From positions 1-13,217 of the forward strand of contig CAJGDV010000025.1 of the NCBI GenBank assembly GCA_904502155.1: DNA of 13,217 nucleotides. The letters run 5' to 3'. The notes beneath the pieces were generated by a model. That model worked only from the letters and a program-made list of their open reading frames with translations. It was not told where the DNA came from and ran no database searches. The number at the start of each line of letters is the position of its first letter. The stretch's first letter is position 1. Positions 6,499 through 13,217 of this stretch are shown here, piece after piece. This stretch comes from an uncultured Bacilli bacterium. Lineage in GTDB: Bacteria; Bacillota_I; Bacilli_A; RF39; UBA660. A program made the translations under genes and the position numbers.

Positions 6499-7073
6499 TA
6501 GTCCTCCCATATTTTAGGATTTAAAATCAAATCAAAATTATTCTCATCACTAATTCCAACTAAAATATTATTATATTTAATACCATCAATTTTAACATAT
6601 AAAGGCTTTATTAAAGGCATAATTCCAAAAGAATTTATTGTATTAAAAGGAATAACATATAAAATTTCAAGATCCTCTTTAAGATATTTTTTATTTAAAA
6701 TTATAATATTATAATTTTTATATGTAAGCATATTACCAGTATCTATAAGACCTTTTAATTTTATAATCTTATTATTAAAAACAATTTTAACATTAACATA
6801 ATTTCGAAAATTTAAAGCATATAAATATAAAATTATACTACTTAAAAAAATGTTAAAATTTATCCCTTTTAATAAAATAATAATTAAAATAAAATGAATA
6901 ATTAATTTAATACTAATAGATTTAAATATTATAAAAAATGATAGTGGATATAATATATTGCTAAAACATAAAAATATACATTTTAAATTTATCCTTCTTT
7001 TAAATATATATGCTAGAGTATAAAGAATTATGATATTTAAATATATTTTTTTATATATCAAATTAATCACCAT
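6498..7073 (-). CDS. spoIIGA: Compact SpoIIGA-like sigma-E processing peptidase
   Basis: SpoIIGA is a septal membrane aspartic protease that removes the pro-sequence of pro-sigma-E. This protein has 191 residues against about 290-310 in Bacillus. Three to four hydrophobic helices fit into residues 9-88. The protease half then shows GLIDTGNML (108-116) with the catalytic-type Asp111. It continues with VIPFNTINSFGIMPLIKP (140-157) and ILVGISDENNFDLILNP (170-186), which match the family in order and spacing. The membrane domain is shortened, and sequence downstream of the DTG appears trimmed. The gene is unusually AT-rich. The ATG at 7073 lacks a clear ribosome site, and a TATAAT lies only four bases before it, so translation may begin on a nearly leaderless message. 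It ends in a TAATG overlap with sigE. Confidence 0.85.
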   Translation of the reverse strand: MVINLIYKKIYLNIIILYTLAYIFKRRINLKCIFLCFSNILYPLSFFIIFKSISIKLIIHFILIIILLKGINFNIFLSSIILYLYALNFRNYVNVKIVFNNKIIKLKGLIDTGNMLTYKNYNIIILNKKYLKEDLEILYVIPFNTINSFGIMPLIKPLYVKIDGIKYNNILVGISDENNFDLILNPKIWED

Positions 7074-7077
7074 TTAT

Positions 7078-7111
7078 ATTATAAAAAAAAGACACAAAAT
7101 ATTGTGTCGAT
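7078..7111 (-). promoter_or_regulatory. Possible spoIIGA promoter with Spo0A-like box
   Basis: A perfect TATAAT (7083-7078) lies at the end of the ftsZ terminator T-run. There is no matching -35. A 0A-box-like TGTCGAT (plus strand 7105-7111, one mismatch to TGTCGAA) lies about 21 bases upstream of the -10. In Bacillus the spoIIG promoter is activated by Spo0A bound near its -35. The match is short, so this is tentative. Confidence 0.3.
7083..7108 (-). terminator. ftsZ terminator
   Basis: A seven-base stem (7102-7108 with 7091-7097; GACACAA/TTGTGTC) and a four-base loop are followed by eight T on the minus strand, shortly after the ftsZ stop. Confidence 0.85.
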
Positions 7112-7118
7112 TTAAGTA

Positions 7119-8219
7119 CTAAAATCCTCTTTTTCTTAAACTTGAGAAGAAATCTGTATCATCATCTTGTGTATCTTCAACTTCTTCTTCTAATGTTTCA
7201 ATTATATCTGGTTGTGGTTGATATGTTGAACGTCTTGGTTGTGCTTGTGGTTGTTGAACTTGTTGTTTTTTCTCATCTTCGAAACCAGTAGCAATAACTG
7301 TTACGATTATTTCATCATTTAAATTTTCATTAATTACAGCTCCAAATATAGTATTAATATCAGTATTTGCTGATGTACGAATTACTTCAGCTGCTTCTTC
7401 AACTTCAAATAATGTAAGGTTAGATCCACCTGTAACATTTATAATAGCATCTGTAGCTCCTGTAATACTTGTTTCTAATAAAGGACTTGATACAGCTTGT
7501 CTTGCAGCTTCTGTTGCTCTTCCTTCACCTACTCCAATACCAATACCTATTAAAGCATTTCCTCTTTTTTCCATAACTGTTTTAACGTCAGCAAAGTCTA
7601 AGTTGATTAACCCTGCTACAGCAATTAAGTCTGAAATAGATTGAACCCCTCTTCTAAGTACGTTATCTACTTCTTTAAATGATTCTAATAATGGTGTTGT
7701 TTTATCAATAATGTCTCTTAATCTATCATTTGGTATTACGATTAATGTATCTACATGTTTTTTAAGTTCAGCTAAACCTTGATTAGCATGTTCCATTCTC
7801 TTTCTACCTTCAAATGAGAATGGTTTAGTAACAATACCTACTGTTAAAGCTCCCATTTGTTGTGCGATGTCAGCGATAACTGGAGCAGCACCTGTTCCAG
7901 TACCTCCACCCATACCACATGTAACGAATACCATGTCAGCTCCTTCTAATGCTCTTTCAATTTCAGCTTTAGATTCAATAGCTGCTTCTCTACCGATAGT
8001 TGGGTTTGCACCAGCACCTAATCCATTTGTAAGTTTTTCTCCAATTTGAATTTTAACTGGAGCTTTTGAATTACTTAATACTTGTAAGTCTGTATTTGCT
8101 ACTATAAATTCTACACCTTGTACACCAGATTCAATCATTCGGTTTACAGCGTTATTACCGCCTCCACCAACACCTATAACCTTTATTTTTGCTAATTGAT
8201 CCATTTCTAAACCAAACAT
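7119..8219 (-). CDS. ftsZ: Cell division protein FtsZ
   Basis: FtsZ is the tubulin-like GTPase that forms the cytokinetic ring at mid-cell and, in sporulating cells, near the poles. The 366-residue length is normal. It has IGVGGGGNNAVNRM (15-28), the tubulin signature GGGTGTGAAP (104-113), IPNDRL (162-167) and the catalytic T7 loop NLDFADVK (206-213) that completes the GTPase site of the next subunit. A Gln/Pro-rich linker with an acidic end (about 316-354) follows. The extreme C-terminal peptide, DTDFFSSLRKRGF, keeps the LR and basic residues but not the usual D-I-P-x-F/Y core that binds FtsA and other partners. The ATG at 8219 has a perfect AAGGAGG site. ftsZ follows ftsA by 18 bases with no promoter or hairpin between them, so they are co-transcribed. 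Confidence 0.98.
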   Translation of the reverse strand: MFGLEMDQLAKIKVIGVGGGGNNAVNRMIESGVQGVEFIVANTDLQVLSNSKAPVKIQIGEKLTNGLGAGANPTIGREAAIESKAEIERALEGADMVFVTCGMGGGTGTGAAPVIADIAQQMGALTVGIVTKPFSFEGRKRMEHANQGLAELKKHVDTLIVIPNDRLRDIIDKTTPLLESFKEVDNVLRRGVQSISDLIAVAGLINLDFADVKTVMEKRGNALIGIGIGVGEGRATEAARQAVSSPLLETSITGATDAIINVTGGSNLTLFEVEEAAEVIRTSANTDINTIFGAVINENLNDEIIVTVIATGFEDEKKQQVQQPQAQPRRSTYQPQPDIIETLEEEVEDTQDDDTDFFSSLRKRGF

Positions 8220-8237
8220 AAATTATCCTCCTTCTTG

Positions 8238-9482
8238 CTACTCTCCGAAAAAGTAACTAACAACTTTATTAAGCATTGAGTCACTAGAGATATTAGCTGT
8301 GTTGTTTTTAACTGATGCTAAACTTTCTGTTTGTTCTTTGTTTATCATCGAATATTCTGTGCCTTTTAGTTTTAATTTATTAATAAAATAAATAATATTA
8401 CCTAGAGCAGCTGTATTTTGATTGTTTCTTAATCCTACGATTTTTACTTCACCTATACTAGCTTTTTTCCCTAACTTATCTTCTATTAATGAGTGAAAAT
8501 GATAAGCATTAGTAGCTCCTCCTGTAAACACTACGTAATCTAAACTTTTTCCTGATAATGATGCTATTTCTTTTACTGCTAATTCAATAAGTTTTAAATA
8601 TCTTTTTGTAACTTGCTCAGATAGTTCTAATTGATTAATACGTATTTTCTTAGAATCATTTGTAGTTACATCATAGTATTCATTTTTACTAGCATATTTA
8701 GCATGCGCTACTGCAAATCTTTCTTTAATTTTTTTAGCTTTTTCTAATGAAACATTATAAGTTTTAGCAATATCTAAATCAATAATGATACTACCTGCAT
8801 TTATAATGCTATTTTTTACAATTGAACCTTTGTTATATAATGAAACATTCATAGTTTCAGCTCCAATATTAACAATAGCCCCTACTTTATTATCCATTTC
8901 TTTTGTTTTAAGAGCATTTATAACTCCAACACCATTTATCATTATATCTTCAACTTCAATTTTTAATGAAGATAAAACGGCTAATACCGACATGATATTT
9001 TTCTTAGGTGTTGATACCATTATAGCTCTAACAGCAAGTTTTTTTGCTTTATGTCCTAATGGATTTTGTAAAGCTCCTTCTGCCTCATCCAGTCTAAAAT
9101 CAACTGGGATAATAGTAACCATTTCTTTTTCAGGAGAAAGTTTATCTTTCATAGCAGTTTGCATAACTTTAACAATATCATCACTGCTAACACTTTCGCC
9201 ATTTACTTTCACTTCACCTTTAATGAATGTAAATTCTGCAAAATTAGCTGGAACAGACGCAATAACTTTATCTATTTTAATACCTAACATAGAGTTAATG
9301 TCATCCATAACTTCTTTAACAGAACTTCTAGCTTTTTCTGCATCTATAATTAATCCCTTTTTTATTCCTTTAGACTTCACAGAAGATGTCGCTAATAAAT
9401 TAAGTTTGTTATTGTGAAGTTCACAAACAACAACTTTAATGCTGTCTGACCCTAAATCAATGCTCGTATATACATTTTTCAA
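8238..9482 (-). CDS. ftsA: Cell division protein FtsA
   Basis: FtsA is the actin-like ATPase that tethers FtsZ filaments to the membrane and recruits the divisome. Visible elements are the phosphate-1 loop SIDLGSDSIKVVV near the N-terminus, the SHS2 (1C) domain at about residues 80-160, the phosphate-2 loop NIGAETMNVSLY and the adenosine motif FTGGATNAYHF. A short linker leads to an amphipathic C-terminal helix (MLNKVVSYFFGE), the membrane-targeting sequence. The start is uncertain. The AGGAG site abuts an ATG at 9491, is three bases from an ATG at 9488 and nine bases from a TTG at 9482. Spacing favours the TTG (414 residues); the ATGs would add two or three residues. It is the first gene of an ftsA-ftsZ unit with a good promoter. 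Confidence 0.95.
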   Translation of the reverse strand: MKNVYTSIDLGSDSIKVVVCELHNNKLNLLATSSVKSKGIKKGLIIDAEKARSSVKEVMDDINSMLGIKIDKVIASVPANFAEFTFIKGEVKVNGESVSSDDIVKVMQTAMKDKLSPEKEMVTIIPVDFRLDEAEGALQNPLGHKAKKLAVRAIMVSTPKKNIMSVLAVLSSLKIEVEDIMINGVGVINALKTKEMDNKVGAIVNIGAETMNVSLYNKGSIVKNSIINAGSIIIDLDIAKTYNVSLEKAKKIKERFAVAHAKYASKNEYYDVTTNDSKKIRINQLELSEQVTKRYLKLIELAVKEIASLSGKSLDYVVFTGGATNAYHFHSLIEDKLGKKASIGEVKIVGLRNNQNTAALGNIIYFINKLKLKGTEYSMINKEQTESLASVKNNTANISSDSMLNKVVSYFFGE

Positions 9483-9511
9483 TAACATCATCTCCTACAA
9501 TCTACAAACTA

Positions 9512-9540
9512 ATTATACTATATTTTTTATTAAATGTAAA
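9512..9540 (-). promoter_or_regulatory. ftsA-ftsZ promoter
   Basis: The minus strand has TTTACA (9540-9535), a 17-base spacer and a perfect TATAAT (9517-9512). This is the best sigma-A-type promoter in the window, consistent with high FtsZ demand. Confidence 0.75.
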
Positions 9541-9548
9541 AGAAAAAA

Positions 9549-9571
9549 AGAAAAAAGACTTAAAAAGTCTT
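9549..9571 (-). terminator. divIB terminator
   Basis: A seven-base stem (9565-9571 with 9555-9561; AAGACTT/AAGTCTT), a three-base loop and a T-rich tract follow the divIB stop and separate the mur-divIB unit from ftsA. Confidence 0.75.
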
Positions 9572-9576
9572 ATCTT

Positions 9577-10356
9577 TTATTCGAATATTTTAAAATATTC
9601 TCCAGAATTTAAATATAATATTCCCTTTTTATTATCAAATTCTTTAACGAAATCAACATAATCATTTAGTGCACTAAATTTTTTCATTGTAATATAAGCA
9701 TAATTGCCATCATTCATAGTTAATAATAATCTTTCTTCATCTACTGAATCAGGATCATATTTTATTTCAGAAACACGATTTAAAATATCTCTATCAACTT
9801 TATTTATTCCTTTTAAGAAAGCATCAAAATAATCTTTTGGTATTTCATTATTAAGAATCGGAACATCAAATTGTTCATCATTTAAATATGTTCCATCACT
9901 TAAATAAGTTACATTTTTAGTTTTATCAAAATATATTGGATAATTTTCTTCTATTTCAATATATACTTTTGTAAAACTTTTTTTTGTTATTTTTACATCT
10001 TTAATTAAAGCATCTTTAAGTAAATTAGATTTAATTTTTTTTGATGTATAAACAAATGTTTCTGGATATTTTTCGATTCCTGCTATTCTTATTATATCAA
10101 GGTCATTATAAAGTGAATTTCCTTTTATATAAATATTTGTTATTGGTAATGTAACAAATAGATATATAAAATAACCTATTATATATAATATAAGTAGTGC
10201 TAATATTATATTTGTAAATTTTAATTTAATTTTTTTCTTTGGTTTTTCTTCTTCTTTTTTAACTTTTTTAGGAACTACTTTTTTTGTATTTATATTATTC
10301 TTTGGTGTTTTATTTTGTTTAGTATTTTTCTTCTTATTGCTTTTTTTCTTACTCAA
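9577..10356 (-). CDS. divIB: Division protein DivIB/FtsQ
   Basis: DivIB (FtsQ) is a bitopic divisome protein that acts with FtsL and DivIC to control septal peptidoglycan synthesis. The cytoplasmic tail (about the first 45 residues) is extremely lysine-rich. One membrane helix lies at about residues 48-70, followed by an external POTRA domain (ITNIYIKGNSLYND onwards) and a beta domain ending near GILYLNSGEYFKIFE. At 259 residues it is close to Bacillus DivIB. I start at TTG 10356, eight bases after an AGGTG ribosome site. The in-frame GTG at 10365 lies on top of that site and is discounted; it would add three residues. The murB stop overlaps the same site, so divIB is coupled to murB. A terminator follows. 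Confidence 0.9.
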   Translation of the reverse strand: MSKKKSNKKKNTKQNKTPKNNINTKKVVPKKVKKEEEKPKKKIKLKFTNIILALLILYIIGYFIYLFVTLPITNIYIKGNSLYNDLDIIRIAGIEKYPETFVYTSKKIKSNLLKDALIKDVKITKKSFTKVYIEIEENYPIYFDKTKNVTYLSDGTYLNDEQFDVPILNNEIPKDYFDAFLKGINKVDRDILNRVSEIKYDPDSVDEERLLLTMNDGNYAYITMKKFSALNDYVDFVKEFDNKKGILYLNSGEYFKIFE

Positions 10357-10367
10357 CTTTATCACAC

Positions 10368-11261
10368 CTATTCTACAAATTCTTGTTCTACTTTTAATTC
10401 AATATTATATTCTTTTTTTATTTTTTCTTGTATATCAGTAATTAGTTTTTTAATATCTTTTCCTGTAGCTCCGCCAACATTTATAATAAAATTAGCATGT
10501 TTTGTAGATACCATAGCTCCGCCTATTTGTTTTCCTTTATATCCTATTTCTTCAATTAGTCTTCCTGCAAAATCTCCTTCAGGATTTCTAAATACTGATC
10601 CTGCTGATGGATATTCTAGTGGTTGACTTTCTAATCTTCTTAATTTACGGTCTCTAATAACATTCATTATTGCTTCTTTTTTTCCTTTATAAAGTACTAA
10701 AGTTGCTTCTAAGCAAACGTAATCTCTATTTTTTTGTAAGAAAGATGTTCTATAATGAAAATCAAGTTCATTATTATACATTGTTTTAACTTCTAAATCT
10801 GGTGTTAAAACTTTAATTTCGGTAACAATATATCCCATATCACTTTTATAAGCACCAGCATTCATAAATACAGCGCCTCCAACAGTTCCTGGAATACCAC
10901 TTGCAAATTCTAATCCTGCTAAATCATTTTTGGCAGCTAGTAATGATAATTTAATAAGACTATAGCCTGCTCCTACAGTTATTTTAGTTCCTTCAATTTT
11001 TACGTCATTAAGTTTATCTAGTTTAATTAAAATACCATCATAAACTTCATTAGTAAAAATTAAATTAGAACCAAAACCTAAAATTTTATATTTTAATTTA
11101 TTTTCTTTAATATAATTTAGTAATTTTACTAAATCATTAATGCTATTTGGTATTACTAATACTTTTCCTATTCCGCCAGCTTTATAAGTAGTATACTGTT
11201 TTAAATTAATATCTTCTAAGACTTCCCCTACTTTTAGTTTTTTAATTTCTTTTATGTCCAT
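10368..11261 (-). CDS. murB: UDP-N-acetylenolpyruvoylglucosamine reductase
   Basis: MurB reduces UDP-GlcNAc-enolpyruvate to UDP-MurNAc with NADPH and FAD, the second committed step of peptidoglycan precursor synthesis, in the cytoplasm. The 297-residue length fits the short type II enzymes of Bacillus. FAD-binding blocks are YTTYKAGG (23-30), GFGSNLIF (62-69) and GLEFASGIPGTVGGAVFMNAGAY (116-138). The catalytic region has the YRTSF arginine (171), the AGSVFRNP serine (222, the proton donor) and KQIGGAMVSTKHANFI (244-259). The ATG at 11261 has a GAGG site seven bases upstream and starts four bases after the murG stop, giving a murG-murB-divIB operon like that of Bacillus. Confidence 0.97.
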   Translation of the reverse strand: MDIKEIKKLKVGEVLEDINLKQYTTYKAGGIGKVLVIPNSINDLVKLLNYIKENKLKYKILGFGSNLIFTNEVYDGILIKLDKLNDVKIEGTKITVGAGYSLIKLSLLAAKNDLAGLEFASGIPGTVGGAVFMNAGAYKSDMGYIVTEIKVLTPDLEVKTMYNNELDFHYRTSFLQKNRDYVCLEATLVLYKGKKEAIMNVIRDRKLRRLESQPLEYPSAGSVFRNPEGDFAGRLIEEIGYKGKQIGGAMVSTKHANFIINVGGATGKDIKKLITDIQEKIKKEYNIELKVEQEFVE

Positions 11262-11265
11262 ATTA

Positions 11266-12345
11266 TTACCTCGCTATAAGTTTTTTAATATTATTATAAA
11301 TAATTGTTTGTGAGTCATCACAACTTATTTTTTTTAGGTTTTTCTTTATTTCTTTAATTCTAGATTCATTATTTAAAATTTTATCTATTTCATTAATTAA
11401 AAGTTCTTCTTCTAAGTCTTTTTCTTCAATTAATGTACATGCATCAATATTTTTCAAATCAAGAGCATTTTTATATTGATGATTATTAGTTACATAAGGG
11501 CTTGGTATTAAAATTGATGGTATACCAAGTGAAATGATTTCAGCAAGTGTACTTGCTCCTGCTCTACTAATAATTAAATCGGTTCTTTTTAATAAACTTG
11601 CTAGTTCATTAACATAAGGTACGACAAAAACATTTTTTGGGAATTTATTTTTATTTACTTCTTCATACATATCTTTACCAGTAACAAACATAATTTCATA
11701 ATTTTTGTCTTTAAATTTATTTAAAGTTTTAACAAAGAAATCATTTATTTTACTAGAACCTAATGATCCCATTACAATTAAAACTAGTTTTTTATTTTCA
11801 CTTAATTTATAATCTTTTTTCTTTGCGATTGGTGCTTTAAGAGCATTTTCACTTACTGGATTTCCCGTAAAAATAACTTTATCTTTTGGAAAATCTTTTA
11901 ATGAAGATTTAAATGAAACACCAATTAAATCGCTATATCGAACTAAAAATTTATTACTAGCTCCGCTTACGCTATTTTGTTCGTGAATAAAAGTTTTATA
12001 TCCTAATTTTTTAGCAGTATAAATTACTGGTGCAGTTACATATCCACCTACTCCTATTACAACATCAGGATTAAATTCTTTAATAATTTTTTTACATTCT
12101 TTAAAACTTCCTAATAAACATTTAATAACTTTGACATTTTTTAAAAGTTCTTTTCTATTTAAACCATAAATTTCAATACTTTTAAATGGTATACCAAAGT
12201 TTGGTACAATATCTTTTTCCATTCTATTATGAGTACCTATATATAGAAATTCACTATTTGGTTCCATTTCTTTAATCTTATTAATAATAGCTATCGCTGG
12301 ATAAATATGTCCACCTGTACCTCCAGCACTTATAATTACTCTCAT
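11266..12345 (-). CDS. murG: Lipid II synthase MurG
   Basis: MurG is the membrane-associated glycosyltransferase (GT28) that adds GlcNAc from UDP-GlcNAc to lipid I on the inner face of the membrane, making lipid II. The 359-residue length is normal. The N-domain shows the G-loop SAGGTGGHIYPA (6-17), GVGGYVTAPV (98-107) and HEQNSVSGASNK. The C-domain shows the third glycine loop MGSLGSSKIND (about 192-202) and the sugar-nucleotide site ISRAGASTLAEIISLGIPSILIP with HQYKNA after it. The ATG at 12345 follows an AGGTGAT site. It starts the operon with its own promoter; mraY, murD and the FtsW/SpoVE gene, usual upstream neighbours, are not directly adjacent here. Confidence 0.98.
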   Translation of the reverse strand: MRVIISAGGTGGHIYPAIAIINKIKEMEPNSEFLYIGTHNRMEKDIVPNFGIPFKSIEIYGLNRKELLKNVKVIKCLLGSFKECKKIIKEFNPDVVIGVGGYVTAPVIYTAKKLGYKTFIHEQNSVSGASNKFLVRYSDLIGVSFKSSLKDFPKDKVIFTGNPVSENALKAPIAKKKDYKLSENKKLVLIVMGSLGSSKINDFFVKTLNKFKDKNYEIMFVTGKDMYEEVNKNKFPKNVFVVPYVNELASLLKRTDLIISRAGASTLAEIISLGIPSILIPSPYVTNNHQYKNALDLKNIDACTLIEEKDLEEELLINEIDKILNNESRIKEIKKNLKKISCDDSQTIIYNNIKKLIAR

Positions 12346-12360
12346 TTTATCACCTATCTA

Positions 12361-12389
12361 ATTATACCATAATATATGTAATTATTAAA
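12361..12389 (-). promoter_or_regulatory. murG-murB-divIB promoter with extended -10
   Basis: The minus strand has a weak TTTAAT (12389-12384), a 17-base spacer ending in TGG and a perfect TATAAT (12366-12361). The TGn element makes this a credible extended -10 promoter a short distance before murG. Confidence 0.65.
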
Positions 12390-12401
12390 TAATTTATATC
12401 T

Positions 12402-12430
12402 AAAAAGGCGTTAGTTTCCTAACACCTTTT
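12402..12430 (-). terminator. Terminator of the beta-propeller gene
   Basis: A 12-position stem with one G-T wobble (12419-12430 with 12403-12414) is closed by a GAAA tetraloop on the minus strand and followed by five T. The TAA stop lies inside the stem. This is the strongest terminator in the window. Confidence 0.9.
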
Positions 12431-13217
12431 CTTTTACCTTGATAAGTCCTATACCTTGAGTATGTCTTTTTGAGTTTGCACTATAATATATATAATAGTT
12501 ACCATTTTCATATACAAGGGAACTTCTATATATACCTAAATCGTCCCAATTTAAGATTTTGTTTGAGGCTGTAAGGACTAGTTTTGGTTTTGTAAATTTT
12601 CCATCTTTTAGTTCTGTATAATATAAATCCATTGTCTTTTTAGAATCAATGAATGCACATGCGATAAATTCTAATTTTCCATTATTATTTATAACATCTA
12701 TATGCCATGTTTTTAATTCTTTATTTTCATATGGAATTTCATAAAGTTCTTCCTTACTCCATGTTTTTAAATCGTTTGATGTAATTTTAATAACTTTAAA
12801 TCCTCTTCCAACACCATACATTGTATACATACCATCCTCATATAAAACTGATGGACTTAATATATCTTTTTTACTTCTTTTGGCTACATAAACATTTTCA
12901 CTTTCACTCCAGTTACTTCCGTCTTTTGTTGTTTTTCTTTTGATAATAACTTGATCATTAACATCATCAACATAACGCCACCAGCATTCTAATTCATCAG
13001 TATCATTATTATATACTAGATGGGTATCAGAATTATAAACTTTAAAATTTTGATGATTTTCTGGTACTGCTTCTAGGGGATTTTTAAATCCTTCTTTTTC
13101 CTTCCAGTTAACCATATCATTACTAACCATAATATGGGGATTTTCATAAATATCATCACAATCTGTATATGGTGTATATGCCATATAATATTTATAACCA
13201 TTCCATGGCTTTTCAAA
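12411..13217 (-). CDS. Beta-propeller glycosidase-like protein, 5' end outside window
   Basis: The frame is open from the window edge to TAA at 12413. The residues before the internal ATG at 13184 (FEKPWNGYKYYM) fit the fold, so that ATG is not the start and the N-terminus is missing. The 268 visible residues show the repeating sheet pattern of a five-bladed propeller of the GH43/GH32/sialidase-like type. Examples are KYYMAYTPY, ENPHIMVSNDMVNW, SDTHLVYNNDTDELECWW, YEDGMYTMYGVG, SNDLKTW, ENGNYYIYYSAN, with W-containing 'S-x-D-x-x-x-W' turns. Such domains act on or bind polysaccharides and also occur in phage tail and capsule-linked proteins. Catalytic residues cannot be assigned and no signal peptide can be judged. 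It is not a normal dcw gene. The terminator separates it from murG. Confidence 0.75.
   Translation of the reverse strand, partial: FEKPWNGYKYYMAYTPYTDCDDIYENPHIMVSNDMVNWKEKEGFKNPLEAVPENHQNFKVYNSDTHLVYNNDTDELECWWRYVDDVNDQVIIKRKTTKDGSNWSESENVYVAKRSKKDILSPSVLYEDGMYTMYGVGRGFKVIKITSNDLKTWSKEELYEIPYENKELKTWHIDVINNNGKLEFIACAFIDSKKTMDLYYTELKDGKFTKPKLVLTASNKILNWDDLGIYRSSLVYENGNYYIYYSANSKRHTQGIGLIKVKEKVLGN

Noticed and set aside
8785..9417. Long plus-strand open frame (210 codons) antisense to ftsA
   Set aside because: It mirrors the codon pattern of ftsA on the other strand and lacks a ribosome site; ftsA explains the region fully.
1..13217. Mollicute genetic code with TGA as tryptophan
   Set aside because: TGA ends two genes next to terminator or coupling signals, and all tryptophans in conserved proteins are TGG.
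1..13217. CRISPR arrays, IS elements, tRNA/rRNA genes, riboswitches
   Set aside because: No spaced direct repeats, transposase motifs, cloverleaf or conserved riboswitch cores were seen; gaps between genes are short and filled by promoters and terminators.

Overview
The window is about 27% G+C by eye. Every gene I can support lies on the minus strand, so transcription runs from high to low coordinates. The standard genetic code is used: tryptophans are TGG and two genes stop at TGA. Peptidoglycan genes (murG, murB), Gram-positive division genes (divIB, ftsA, ftsZ) and the endospore pair spoIIGA-sigE point to a very AT-rich, spore-associated Bacillota, probably Bacilli/Erysipelotrichia-like or an uncultured relative. 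I cannot name the species.

Layout in transcription order. (1) 13217-12411: the 3' part of a beta-propeller, glycosidase-like protein cut by the window edge, closed by a strong terminator. (2) 12389-9549: promoter, then murG, murB and divIB tightly packed, then a terminator. (3) 9540-7083: promoter, ftsA, ftsZ, terminator. (4) 7083-5824: spoIIGA overlapping a sigE-like sigma factor by one base (TAATG), then a terminator. (5) 5844-4731: a promoter buried in that terminator drives two unrecognised single-pass membrane proteins, then a terminator. (6) 4715-1859: promoter, nagB, an AT-only hairpin, a DUF1846/UPF0371 protein, an HdeD-like membrane protein, terminator. (7) 1853-526: promoter, tsaC/Sua5, a small charged protein with its own extended -10, terminator. 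(8) 524-1: promoter, a 40-residue protein coupled by ATGA to an unrecognised gene that leaves the window.

Parts 2-4 form a compressed dcw cluster followed by the mother-cell sigma factor locus, the same order as in Bacillus (murG-murB-divIB-ftsA-ftsZ-spoIIGA-sigE). murG-murB feed lipid II synthesis, DivIB belongs to the divisome, and FtsA anchors FtsZ rings. SpoIIGA normally activates pro-sigma-E at the asymmetric septum that those proteins build.

The most striking observation is that the sigma-E-like protein has no room for a pro-sequence: an in-frame stop lies two codons before the earliest possible start. Its usual processing protease is nevertheless retained next door, in a compact form that keeps the aspartic-protease DTG motif. 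The second is that the place occupied by sigG in Bacillus holds two small membrane-anchored proteins that look like distant paralogues of each other. Most of the remaining genes are ordinary housekeeping genes. No RNA gene, IS element or CRISPR array was seen, and no gap between genes reaches 300 bases.
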